Under the pieces are notes generated by a model that saw nothing but the letters and a program-made list of their open reading frames with translations, was not told where the DNA came from and did not search any database. Source: Linum tenue (taxonomy: Eukaryota; Streptophyta; Magnoliopsida; Malpighiales; Linaceae). From it: DNA of 64,000 nt. The DNA is taken from positions 37,784,513-37,848,512 of the forward strand of contig CAMGYJ010000011.1 in assembly GCA_946122785.1 (NCBI GenBank), in the 5' to 3' direction. The translations under genes and the position numbers were made by a program. Each line of letters opens with the position of its first letter. Position 1 is the first letter of the stretch. Shown here in pieces: positions 46,821 through 56,697 of this stretch.

Positions 46821-48014
46821 GACAAAATACATCTGTATAGTTATAACTTTCATATTTGTGATAAATATAGTTATAACTTTCAGAGACACACAAAATAGCT
46901 AAAAATTTAGAAGTTTTTTTTTTACAAACAAAATTTAGAAGTTAGTGTGACAAATTTAGCAAAATCGGTTAGAAACATTAACAGCATTTTGGATGCCGTC
47001 AAATTATGTGACGGAATGCTGATTAGTATCCAACTCATCGTCCACATAAGCTACAAATCAACATAACTTTACATGTAGATGCCACATCATCAATTATTTA
47101 AAAATAAAATAATTTTTTCTATTTATCCTCTTATTCCCGTCGACCTTCGTTTGAGTGCGGATCCCATGACAAACCCATGACAAAGGGGGTGCTTAGTCAC
47201 TTGGCTAAGCCCCTCCCAGCCCTTAGATCTGAACACACCAATCTGACGGTTAAAAAGTGGGAAGGGCTATTTAATTAATGAAAGGGGTAGTTTGGGTATT
47301 ATAGAAAATTACGAAGTATACAAACCGGACTTACAATCAATACAAATCATACAAACAGTACAAACTACAACGACAAAACATACAAACAAATTTACAAACA
47401 TTACAAACGCATGAACTGTACAAACAATACAAACTAGACCGACAAACAATACAAACCATACAAAAAAGAAAAGGCAACCGGGTTGACTTTGGAGGCTCCA
47501 TCCCTATATAGAAGGCTCTATCTCAAAGTCAACCCGATTGTTTTTTAGACATACAAACATTATGAACATGGTGAATAAAAATGACAAACTAGACCGACAA
47601 TCCATACAAACTGTAAAAAAATACCCGGGTTGACTTTGGAGGTTTCATCCATATATAGAGGAGTTTCATCCAAAAGTCAACCAGATTGTTTCTTAGACAT
47701 AAAAAAACATTACAAACATGGTTGACAAAAATGATAAACATGGTGCACAAAAATAAAAAGTTTACAAACATTACAAAAGAAACCGAAAAACATTACAAAA
47801 TAACAAAGCGTACAAACATTACAAAATAAACCGAAAAACAGTACAAAACATACTAACCGTACAAAATGTCACTAAAAATGACAACCAAGAATGATAAACA
47901 ATACAAACCGAATCTATACAAGCATTACAAAATAGGTCGACAAACATCACAAATCTAGCACTGTCACCGGAAAGTCTCCTCTGGTCGTCGGAAAAGTCTC
48001 CTCCGGTGAGTAGA

Positions 48015-48018
<4 letters not shown>

Positions 48019-48079
<61 letters not shown>

Positions 48080-48084
48080 CTCTC
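48019..48084. repeat. (CT)n microsatellite
   Basis: CT dinucleotides for about 65 bases with one interruption, inside the Mutator-like element. Confidence 0.95.
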
Positions 48085-48435
48085 GGGAGCCAAATACCCA
48101 CGAGAGCTCTTTGTTGGGAATAAAAATCCCCCTCACCGGCGGGAGCTATGGGGAGAGGACCACGCCGCGGGAAGGAGAGGATCGCACTGCCAGTCCACCG
48201 CCAGAAGAATTCCCAAAAAGGACTGCGGCGGGAGGCGGAAGGATGGTAGAATATTTTTTTATTATTTTACTTTAATTGTTAAATAAATAAAATATGTAAT
48301 TACAACCTTGTTCTTCATCAAACTAGATAAATTAGAACTATTAGATTTTAATGAGGCTAGATGGCTGAGATTGGTTTAGTCATCTGACTAAGGGGACCCC
48401 CTTAGTCACTTGATCTTATCCCCTTCGTTCTCCCT

Positions 48436-48784
48436 CTATCCTACCTCATCCCCAACTCGATTAGGGTATCGAGAGATCCATTTCAATTGGCGGGGCTGGG
48501 GATCAATTCGATCCAACCGCTTCTCCATAGCAACCGATTCCAAGTTCCCTTCTCTCCGGAAAGCCTCCACCATCCTCTTCTCGACCTCTTCCCCTCTTTC
48601 CTCCCCTCCCACCACCGCCACCGTCGTCAGCCTCGCCTCGCTAATCGTCCACATGAACTCCCCAACCTCCATCCCCGAAATCATCGGAGCCCTCTTCGGC
48701 TCCACGATCTTGTCCGACGAAAGAGCCTTCCCCAGCCCGGCCAGATTCCCTCCCGCAATCGACGTCGTCAACGCTGCCGCCTAG
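48436..48784 (-). other. Unidentified GC-rich open stretch inside the MULE
   Basis: Open in frames on both strands; the minus frame reads SIAGGNLAGLGKALSSDKI and MISGMEVGEFMWTISEARL. The base composition is unlike the AT-rich arms of the element, so it may be another captured host fragment. I do not recognise the protein. Confidence 0.3.
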
Positions 48785-49149
48785 CTGCAATTCCACACAC
48801 ACCACCGACGGAAACTAAATCCTTTCGCAGATCGAGACTTTCTGATGAACATATCAAGATCCATCGCCGGCAACCAGTGGTTTCCTTCGACAAGAGCAAT
48901 ATTTTTCTACCATTGAGTTTTTGTGAGTAGAATATAAATCTAGACCAAATCTCGCTGGATGCTCTTCCTCATATACGAATCTGTGTGCTTTTGAAACAAT
49001 AAGGAAGGCGAATTTTTTTGAATTGGAGATTTTTAATTCGATTGGGTTTCTGAATTACGGGTGTTGGTTGAAGATTAAGAGTTTTTTTGGGGGGGGGGGG
49101 GGGGGTTGGGGGATTTTTGGTTCGTTCATTGAAGGGTGAGAATAGAATA

Positions 49150-51262
49150 ACACCCTTTGTGTTGTTATAATAACAACATGATTCATTAAGGACAAAATGG
49201 TAAACTAACAATAAATCCGAACGTTCGGGCAAGCAATCCTCCTCCGCCATCCCTCAATCCCCTCCATCCATGTCATTTCTCCTCCTTCCGGCATCGACAG
49301 CGACGCCAATCCATCGATTTCAAAGGCGCAATCATCATCAGATCTGGGTGGACACGAACCCGAATCTCTCGCAAATGAATTGGCCTTTCGGCCTGCGAGT
49401 TGACGGAGATGTGGTGAGGTCGTTGAAAATGGGTAGCAGGACGAATTGCTTGGTGGGGGGATTCCAGAGTATGAAATTGCGGTGAATTTGATGCAGAGTA
49501 GGCTGTTGCAGGAACCGAGGATAGAGGGGGAATGTAGTCGGGCATAGAATACGGTGACCGGCAACGAGAAATCGTGGTGGAGGGTTGTGAAGGTGCTGCC
49601 GATGACTGACATGCGGAGATTCCGGTCGAAGGTACGACCATGGTGGACGAGGAGGAGAGGGATAATCAAGTAGCGCACAGGATTTGATCAGTTCAAGGTA
49701 GGTCAAGTTAGAGAGGGAACAGAAGCGAACCCAATTCAGCAATGGCTAAGAAAAATCGTGGGTGGTTTTTGATTGGTTAAAACTAGAAGCAAGATTAGTC
49801 TTCCTCTTCATGGAAGATCAGCCATAGCCATAAGAATAGTAAAAGCAAAAGGATCATTCAGGTGATCAATCACAAGTTACACCAATGCCAACTTGATTGT
49901 ATAGTAGGAATCATAAACACGAGCTATGTATAAACAGGGAGAGAGAGAGAGAGCCGACCTGGAAATTGGAGCAGAAGAAGTAGTACTAGTAGTAGAAGAT
50001 ACTAGGGTTGGTATCTTGAGGGAGAAGCAGAGTGGACAGGCGGAATGTTTATAGCCCTATGTGTTTAATTTTGTTTTCTAATTAATATTTAAATATTTAG
50101 ATCCTAATCATCCAATATCCATGAATTTTGAGGTTTTTATATGGTTTTTGTATGTTTTTTAGTGTTTTGGTATATATTATTGTGTTTATGATATGTATTT
50201 AGGAGTTATTGGTATGAAGATCACAAGTATCTCATAAGCACACCAAAGACTTTCTAATATAAACAACAAACATGGTAAAACAAACTATAAAATGCTTATC
50301 AGAAACCTTCAAATGCAAAGCACAAGTCTCGAAAAACATACCAGAAACACAAGAAAACAAACCACAAACATAATAAAATAAGCCAAAAAAGCACCAAAAA
50401 CCTCATAATCCAAACCACAAATCCTCTAAAACAAACCAGAAATCGCAGAAAGCAAACCACAAATATTTCGAAAAGCACACCAGAACCCCCCTAATGCAAA
50501 CCACAAACACGGTAAAGCAAACCACACAAAGCAAACCAGAAACGTCCTAATGTAGACCACAAATCTATTAAACCAAACCACAAATCTCGCAAAGCAAACC
50601 ACAAAAGTTTCAAAAGTTCACCAGAAACCTTCTCATGCAAACCACAAAAACAAACCAGAAACCTTCTAATGCAAACCACAAATATATTAAAACAAACCAG
50701 AAACCTCACAATGCAAACCACAAAATTTTCGAAAGTAAAACAGAAACTTCTTAATGCAAACCACAAACACGATAAAGCAAACCACAAAAGGCACACAAAA
50801 ATATGAGAAACCAAACCATAAATCTCACAATGCTGACCATAACATCCGGTGGTCGTTGACGGGTCAACGAAGTTCGTTGACCAAACTCCGATGACCGTCG
50901 GTGAGCAAAGTTCGACGCCCGATAGGCATATTCTGGCCCCGATGACTAGATTCCGACGCCAGTAAGCATATTCTGACCACGGTGAGCATATTCTGGCGAT
51001 GGTGAGCATATTCCGACGATAAAATAGCATATTCCGGTGACCGACGACCAGTGGCCGAATTCCGGCGACCAAAATTTTGGGCAGAAAATTATTTTTTATT
51101 TTTTTATTATTATTTCAATATATTTTTCATAATGACAATTATATCCCTGCTTTGATTTACACTAGGTCAATTCAGCTAATAAAAAGTCATCACAACCCTA
51201 TCTTCCTATTGGTTGGAGACTAGTGTTGTTACAATAACAACACAAGGAGTGTTGTCACACTA
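49150..51262. repeat. Nested inverted repeat within the MULE
   Basis: TTGTGTTGTTATAATAACAACA near 49160 is mirrored by TGTTGTTACAATAACAACACAA near 51232 in inverted orientation, with some similarity outside these cores. This suggests a second transposon (carrying the F-box fragment) inside the larger one. No target duplication could be defined. Confidence 0.45.
49205..49745 (-). pseudogene. Captured F-box protein gene fragment
   Basis: On the minus strand one frame gives VIGSTFTTLHHDFSLPV and ILGSCNSLLCIKF, and the next frame RNFILWNPPTKQFVLLPIF. Both are characteristic of the F-box-associated (FBA) domain: a GSCNGLLC block followed by an LWNP-T-. The change of frame between them shows that it is broken. 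The F-box itself and the C-terminal half were not found. It lies inside the Mutator-like element and next to a G-run (49088-49106). Confidence 0.65.
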
Positions 51263-51597
51263 TCTAGTCCTTGTATTGAAAGAATAGGAGAAGAAAGTGG
51301 AAGACGAAGAGATGAGTATTGAATAAATGACCATTTTTAGTTTTTCTTTTTAATTCCATTTTTGGTTTTCTCCTTAATCCACGTGGAATCTAATTGTTTT
51401 TTCTTTCTTTAATCCATGTGGACTCTTACTGAGAAAATGTCGTAAGGTCAACATTTTCGTAAGTCTAGTCATACCGCTAACTAACACCGTTAAAAAAATG
51501 GACGGAAGTGACTATTTTATGTTTACCGATTGTTATGACTATATTTGTCACAAACGTAAAAGTTATGGTCATACAAGTGTATTTTCCCAAGAAACAA

Positions 51598-51765
51598 CAA
51601 CATGAACGGGAAGAAGTGATTAAAGAGCTCGGATGGGATAAGGGTTGGGGAGTGGGATATAAAGGAAGGGCAGGAGGTTTGTCAATGATGTGGCAAAAGG
51701 ATGTTAAAGTGGAAGTAAAGGACTATGCAAAATATTCGAACAACTTTGAAAGCATAAGCAGAGCA
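51598..51765 (+). pseudogene. LINE endonuclease fragment, right part
   Basis: Continuation of the fragment at 46730-46820: EREEVIKELGWDKGWGVGY, GRAGGLSMMWQKDVKVEV and VKDYAKYSNNF. The GRAGGL block is typical of plant L1 endonucleases. Interrupted by the Mutator-like element and truncated at both ends. Confidence 0.65.
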
Positions 51766-51843
51766 ATCAGATTCAACTTTGTGCAAATTTTTATTGTCTT
51801 GAAATGAAAATTGCACTTCAACACTTATTCTTCCTTCTCAATG

Positions 51844-51849
51844 TTTTAT
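51844..51849 (-). terminator. Polyadenylation signal AATAAA of the cysteine-rich peptide gene
   Basis: AATAAA on the minus strand, 22 bases after the stop codon. Confidence 0.5.
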
Positions 51850-51871
51850 TCATATGAAATCCATGTTTCTT

Positions 51872-52252
51872 TCAATATCCTTCTTCAAGTCCCAAGGACT
51901 TTAGAGGAGATCTTCCACTTGGTGGTACATTGCACACACACATATGGAGTCCCAAGTCACAGTGGCATTGAGGGCCCCACGAAGTACAATCATCTTGACT
52001 TTGGCACGGTTTGCTTAGGTATCTACCTTCTGCTCCAATACGATTCTTGTTCCCACCTGTAATATCCAATTTGTTCAATGATAATGAAACTCGTTAGCTA
52101 AAAAAATAATCTATTCATTTTATTAATGAAAAACAATATTACAATTTGTAAATTTATGTGCAATCATACACACCAACAAAAATATACTTACAAAAAACGA
52201 CGAAAGTTAAGAGCGCAATGCAGAACAACACCTTGAAATAAGCCTTCTCCAT
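51872..52252 (-). CDS. Small secreted cysteine-rich peptide (DEFL/knottin-like), two exons
   Basis: Exon 1 is 52252-52192 (61 nt) and exon 2 is 52056-51872. The intron has donor GTAAGT and acceptor ATTACAG, and the splice completes a Cys codon. The product is 81 residues. Residues 1-21 (MEKAYFKVLFCIALLTFVVF) form a clear signal peptide. After it come a basic spacer and six cysteines, C38-X5-C44-X6-C51-X-C53-X6-C60-X-C62, then a 19-residue tail with VPPSGRSP and an acidic end. An intron near the end of the signal-peptide exon is the normal structure of plant defensin-like and nodule-type cysteine-rich peptide genes. The KPC-X5-C-X6-C start also recalls potato-type carboxypeptidase inhibitors, but the CxC pairs differ. 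I cannot assign a family. A TATA box and AATAAA signal fit the model. It is intact, between two Mutator-like elements. Confidence 0.75.
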
Positions 52253-52356
52253 TATATTTGGATGTGGATTGTCACTAGATGAACGTATGAACTCTTTTCT
52301 TCTCTATGAGATTTGAAACGGTAATTTATGTGATTCAAAGGACATCCTGTTCTTTG

Positions 52357-52364
52357 TTTATATA
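52357..52364 (-). promoter_or_regulatory. TATA box of the cysteine-rich peptide gene
   Basis: The minus strand reads TATATAAA about 105 bases upstream of the ATG, which would give a leader of roughly 75 bases. Confidence 0.6.
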
Positions 52365-52369
52365 GGAGG

Positions 52370-53102
52370 AGGAACGGACCGAAAATCTGGCAATACCATA
52401 TTTATCATTGGGTCTTTTGGAAAGTGATAAATGTTTTACCATAAGTTTTCCAATTTCCCTATAAACTAACTGTCCTCCTTATTGTCAAAATTGATTTTTC
52501 CAAAAAAAAATCAAACAAAAATAATACCAAAGTAGAAATAAAATATAACAATAATGTTGTTTCTATATAAACTTACTCATATGAATCGGCGCCATTGTTA
52601 AGGATTCTTTTTAATAAATGGAACTCTAAGAGCTCTTGAGTCCTTGACATTATAGTTGTTAAAATACTCTATTTTATACATGTATATATTAACTTATTTA
52701 TTTTATGCCTTTTAAACCTACGTTTCTATATTATTATCAAATTGTTTAACTTTTCCCCAATTATTTGATTGCTCACACACTAAACACGTATAAAACTCGT
52801 TTAACACGTTTAATATTCGTGTTTAATGAATAAAAATGATAATTTGAACATTATATATATATATATATATTTAAATAATTAATTTCATATATTTTATGAT
52901 ATTGACACACTACTAAATGTACCATCAATTTACAATGAAATAAGATTTCCTTACTTATTTTATACATAACTTACTCATACCATATTTAACTAACTATGCT
53001 TGACAGTCATTCAATAGCAAATGGTATAAAACAGGATTAGAGTTCGAAAGACAGTGAAAAGCCCGAAGGCAAGTTGTGGCCATAGTCTGCAAGGTATGTT
53101 AG
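52370..53102. other. AT-rich intergenic
   Basis: Promoter-distal sequence of the small peptide gene, with an AT dinucleotide run at about 52851-52871. No gene is seen. Confidence 0.5.
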
Positions 53103-53111
53103 AAAATTTTA

Positions 53112-54516
53112 GACAAAATTCACTTTCATAGCCATAACTTTGCACTTTGTGACAAATATAGCCAGATTCTGAGAAATACACAGAAATAGCCATTCCGTCC
53201 ATTAATATAACTGAAAACATAACGCCTGCTGACTGGACAAACAGTCGCAAATGGCCGCGTTTAATTTGGTCTACGTGTATGGCACGGTGGAAAATGGAAT
53301 TAATTATTTTCATTAATTTAAAATTACCCTACTTTACCAAATTTTTACCTTTTCATATTCACTCTCCGCCCCATTCGTTCTTCTTCATTCCTCTTCGCAG
53401 AAGACCCAGCAGAAACCCTAAATCCCCACTCTCACCTCGATTCTCTTCGCTGGTGACTGTGAATTGACCAACACAATCATCCGGTCATCTCGCCTCCGTC
53501 GACGGATCCTTTCGCCTCTCGCCTCTATCATCTGGTCCTCGAACTTCCCTCCGTACCCATCTCAATTGACGAACACAGAGGTGGCCATTCACCATCCTGC
53601 AGATTAATAGCAAGCTGGGACGTCGCTTCCAGTCGTCGACGGTGAAGATGAAGAGTCGACTGTATCGATCTTTCTCGACGAAGGTCGAAACTATCGATTT
53701 CGGCAAAAAACCCAGAAGAAAGAAGCTCGAACCCTAATCCGTTTTGGTGGGAACCTCCCGCCGGCAAAACACCATGGCGTGCTCAGCTACCACCACCGCT
53801 CTTATCTCCTCCATCCCGGCCACCAAATCCATGGCCTCTCCCTTATCTAAACCTTCCAAAACCCTAGCCCCTCTTCCCAACTCCTTTTTCGGCCTCCGCA
53901 AGCCCCTCTTCCAATCCTCCGCCTTCGCCAATGCTCGCTCCTCCGCTAACCTCGCCCTCAGGAAGAGCTTCATCGTCAAAGCCACTATATGATTCTCTCA
54001 CCCCCTCCTAATCAATTTCTTTCGTCTGTTAAATTAATTGGGGTTCCTTTCCATATTCCCATATCGAATTTTGCTGTAATTTCAGCTGGTTAATTGCTCT
54101 TCTATTTGTATGTTGCGCGTTCTGTTTACAGAGTGAGCTTCCTCTTGTTGGAAATGTAGCTCCCGATTTTGAGGCAGAAGCTGTTTTAGACCAGGCTTTT
54201 TCAGGGAGGAAGATGAAATCGAAAATTAGATGGAGGAGAAGTCGCTTGGCAATTAATCGGTTCTCTCTCCCCAGGATGACGTGGCGCGGCGGTGGCAAAT
54301 CTAGTCCAGTTGGCGTCGATGTGGAGTCCATAATTCGGCCACCTATGCGACGCGAACATGTAACTAATGGCATCCCTAACGACGTCACATTTAATAACAA
54401 AAATGGCTATAATTGTCAACGCATTTTCAAATTTTTGGCTATTTCCGTGTATTTATAAGAATCTGGCTATATTTGTCACAAAGTGCAAAGTTATGGCTAT
54501 GAAAGTGAATTTTGCC
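53112..54516. mobile_element. Pack-MULE with a captured 2-Cys peroxiredoxin 5' end
   Basis: 1405 bp, flanked by the exact 9-bp duplication AAAATTTTA (53103-53111 and 54517-54525). The left end GACAAAATTCACTTTCATAG and right end GGCAAAATTCACTTTCATAG (other strand) begin an inverted repeat of about 85 bp that is nearly identical over its first 60 bases. It belongs to the same terminal family as 46821-51588. The middle is GC-richer and holds part of a nuclear gene for a chloroplast protein. There is no transposase. Confidence 0.93.
53774..54200 (+). pseudogene. Captured 2-Cys peroxiredoxin BAS1 fragment
   Basis: The ATG at 53774 opens MACSATTTALISSIPATKS and continues through the chloroplast transit peptide to KSFIVKA at 53983. 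After an intron-like gap with a TTTACAG acceptor (54125-54131), exon 2 starts SELPLVGNVAPDFEAEAV and ends at DQAF, 54200. In intact BAS1 the thioredoxin-fold region with the peroxidatic Cys (FTFVCPTE) follows; here it is missing and MULE sequence takes over. At the expected end of exon 1 the sequence is GCCACTATATG, without a GT donor, so the intron is probably not spliced and translation would stop two codons later. The upstream part (53300-53770) may be the captured leader. It could still yield an 70-residue transit-peptide-only product if transcribed. Confidence 0.88.
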
Positions 54517-54525
54517 AAAATTTTA

Positions 54526-55357
54526 TTCCTAATAATAATTGTGGACCACATATTTTATATATACAATTATATGTTAGCTATTTGGTTATGGGTAATTATA
54601 AGTGATCCAAATAATGAGCCCAATACTAATAAAATCCAATATGGACTCAATGAGTGGAAACCCACATACTATTCACATTGGGTGTTATGGGAGCCCAAGA
54701 TGAATTAGTCTGTAAGGAGATTGAGGTTGTGATCTGTGATTCCCAATACACCAATACCATACATAGTTCCATCTTCTCCCCATAAAAAAGATGAGAGATA
54801 ATCCCGTAAGAGGAACTGAGGAGGCTTGGTTGAGGAAGACTACAGAACATCATGGGTCGTGCACTATGAGGCATCGTCCAGTTATAGATCGTCCAATATT
54901 CCGCATCTACATATGAAATTCAGGTAACTCTATCAACCTTTGATAATGCAACAAGATGAATTTTTGGGAAAATTATCTATGTTAGATTTAATTCTTACAA
55001 GGTAATCTACACACCTATTGCTCTTGCAATATAAATGAGAAATCGACACCTTCTACTCCAGAGTCTAGAATAAGTAAGGCTTCGAATATTTGAATGATGA
55101 CATCATGCTGATGATCATAATGATTCTTGTTATGAAGGATTTGCATGGCACACCTAAAGTCAAACTCGATTTTGACAAGATAAAATCTCATGTTCAAACC
55201 AGTTGAAGTCCCTCAACAACATCCCTAAATTCTGTGTGGGTCATGCATCAAGCACCCAAGTTCAAAGCGAATGTTGTCAAGAAGCATCTTGTGTGATCTC
55301 TAATCAAGCTAGTTTTGCCACAACATGTCCTGAATTAAGATGAACGCCGGTCGCTAC
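54526..55357. other. Repeat-like intergenic sequence
   Basis: No gene is seen. The stretch 54540-54900 (ending in a leader-like region with ACTACAGAACATCATGGG) resembles an LTR of a copia-type element, but I found no partner copy or primer site. Confidence 0.35.
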
Positions 55358-55640
55358 TGACTAATATTCCTAACAAAGACCAAGTATAACGAATGGAAGG
55401 AACTGCAATATAGTGGCGCATATTTTAATATCGAATACTCGGGTCCCTAGATGTACTATTACTCATACTAAGTTTATTATCTAGCACTTTAGGTTCATGA
55501 TGAATGCAACAAACAATTATGAATTAACAAAGTAGTAAGTAAATTGATTGAAGTTCAGTTAAGGAAAAGTCACTCAAGTATTGATTACCAATGGTCTATA
55601 GTTGAATTAATAATCATCGACTCTGGATGTGACATTGGGA
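55358..55640. mobile_element. LTR fragment, same family as 59576-60945
   Basis: It starts TGACTAATATTCCTAACAA and shares GGAACTGCAATATAGTGGC and TACTATTACTCA blocks, in the same order, with the first 250 bp of the LTR at 59576. The rest of the LTR is missing. Confidence 0.6.
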
Positions 55641-55679
55641 CATTAATCGGCCAGGAATAGAGCAGGTTTGCTCTCAGAC

Positions 55680-56258
55680 TCAGTTGGCCATGGAGATGAT
55701 GGCGGGTATGGATGGTGAGGCAATGAAAAGTAATCGGAATCCATCCTCTAAACATGCTAAGATATATGATTCAGGGTTTGGAGGTTTTGTTAGTGGTAAC
55801 ATTAGAGTGGAGGAAACTAACCCCAACTGGTCCCAATCCCATTTATGAGTTTTCTGTCCTGGAATTGTCGAGGGTTGGGTTCTACCTTGACCATTCCGAA
55901 TCTTGGTGGAGTCATTTTACGTTTCTCTCGTGTCTTTTATTTCTTAGTGAAACAAATTAAGCGTGATGACGACTTTGTTAAGGAAAAGTTATCGAGTCTA
56001 GGGTATAAGAAGTCTTGCCTCCATAATGTTGTATCAATCGAGGTGTTGGGTTAGCCGTAGCACAAAATGATTCTATTGCTTTTACAGTTCTTTCTATTTA
56101 TCCCTTCATTGTGTAGTCGAGTGAAGTTTCCCTTGGCTTCTTTGTAGTGATGTTCATGCATCTGAATTGTGATGAAGGAATTCAATAATTTCAATAAAAT
56201 GAAATTCTATATTTGCTTTCGTCTTTTGTTCTTCCGTTATTTTTCATGGGGGACTTTA
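55680..56258 (+). pseudogene. LINE fragment: end of ORF1 and endonuclease start
   Basis: In shifting frames the sequence reads SNRNPSSKHAKIYDSGFGG, then MSFLSWNCRGLGSTLTIP at 55845, and NLGGVILRFSRV, IKRDDDFVKEKLSSLGY. It is closely related to the LINE at 9560-14235 (compare MSFMVWNCRGMGS and LGGVMARFRHN). It is cut at GGGGGACTTTA (the GDF motif of the endonuclease) by a Ty3/gypsy element and resumes at 59209 with NRVLS. Confidence 0.8.
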
Positions 56259-56697
56259 GGATAGAAAACTATTTTTTTTTTGTGATTTCGGTATTTGGAT
56301 TTTTTTGTTTTATTTATGTTAGTGATTTTGGAGATTATTTTGTGGGTTTTTGGGCATATTTGGGTTTATTTGATTATTTATGTTAGAATGTATTATTCTG
56401 GGTAGTTAGTGGGAATTATTTGGACTATATGTTTTGTAATTAACATGTATTTTCTCATCAAGCAAATACATAATAGAATTTCCCAAAACTCTAATTCTCG
56501 GCCGAGCTTGCTCTCTCTCTCTCGTCTCCATCATCATCGTCGACCACCCATGGCCGCCGACCCTCTCCTCCCTTCTTTCCCAAATTTCCCTCTCTTTCCT
56601 CATATCTATCCTAAATCCATCCCTAATCCCCAATTTCCTATCGATCCTGTTTGTAGAACCCTAGATGTAAGACGCCCAGATCTGAGGTTTCTTTACA
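56259..56697 (+). mobile_element. 5' LTR of a gag-only Ty3/gypsy element
   Basis: 439 bp, similar throughout to 58733-59208. It ends CTTTACA, followed one base later by TGGTATCAGAGC, the initiator-methionine tRNA primer-binding site. A CT-rich tract lies near 56510-56523. CTTTA (56254-56258) precedes it. Confidence 0.85.

Larger units (their letters stand above)
46821..51588. mobile_element. Mutator-like element (Pack-MULE type), 4.77 kb
   Basis: The exact 9-bp duplication AAGAAACAA lies at 46812-46820 and 51589-51597. The left terminus GACAAAATACATCTGTATAG and the right one on the other strand, GGGAAAATACACTTGTATG, continue as an inverted repeat of about 80 bp (TTTGTGA-AAATATAG-CATAAC). The same terminal family is found in the element at 53112-54516. 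Inside: arrays of short TACAAACATTACAAA-like repeats (about 47340-47960) and AAACCACAAA-like repeats (about 50280-50830), a CT microsatellite, an F-box gene fragment and a nested inverted repeat. No MURA transposase is seen, so it is non-autonomous. Confidence 0.88.

Noticed and set aside
50491..51072. 193-codon minus-strand open frame with repeated VCIRRFLVCF / WFAL strings
   Set aside because: A translation of AAACCACAAA-type short repeats in the arm of the Mutator-like element.
53774..54200. A functional BAS1 peroxiredoxin gene
   Set aside because: Only the transit peptide and the first about 25 residues of the mature protein are present; the catalytic cysteine region is absent, the intron donor is altered and the fragment is enclosed by MULE ends with a target duplication.
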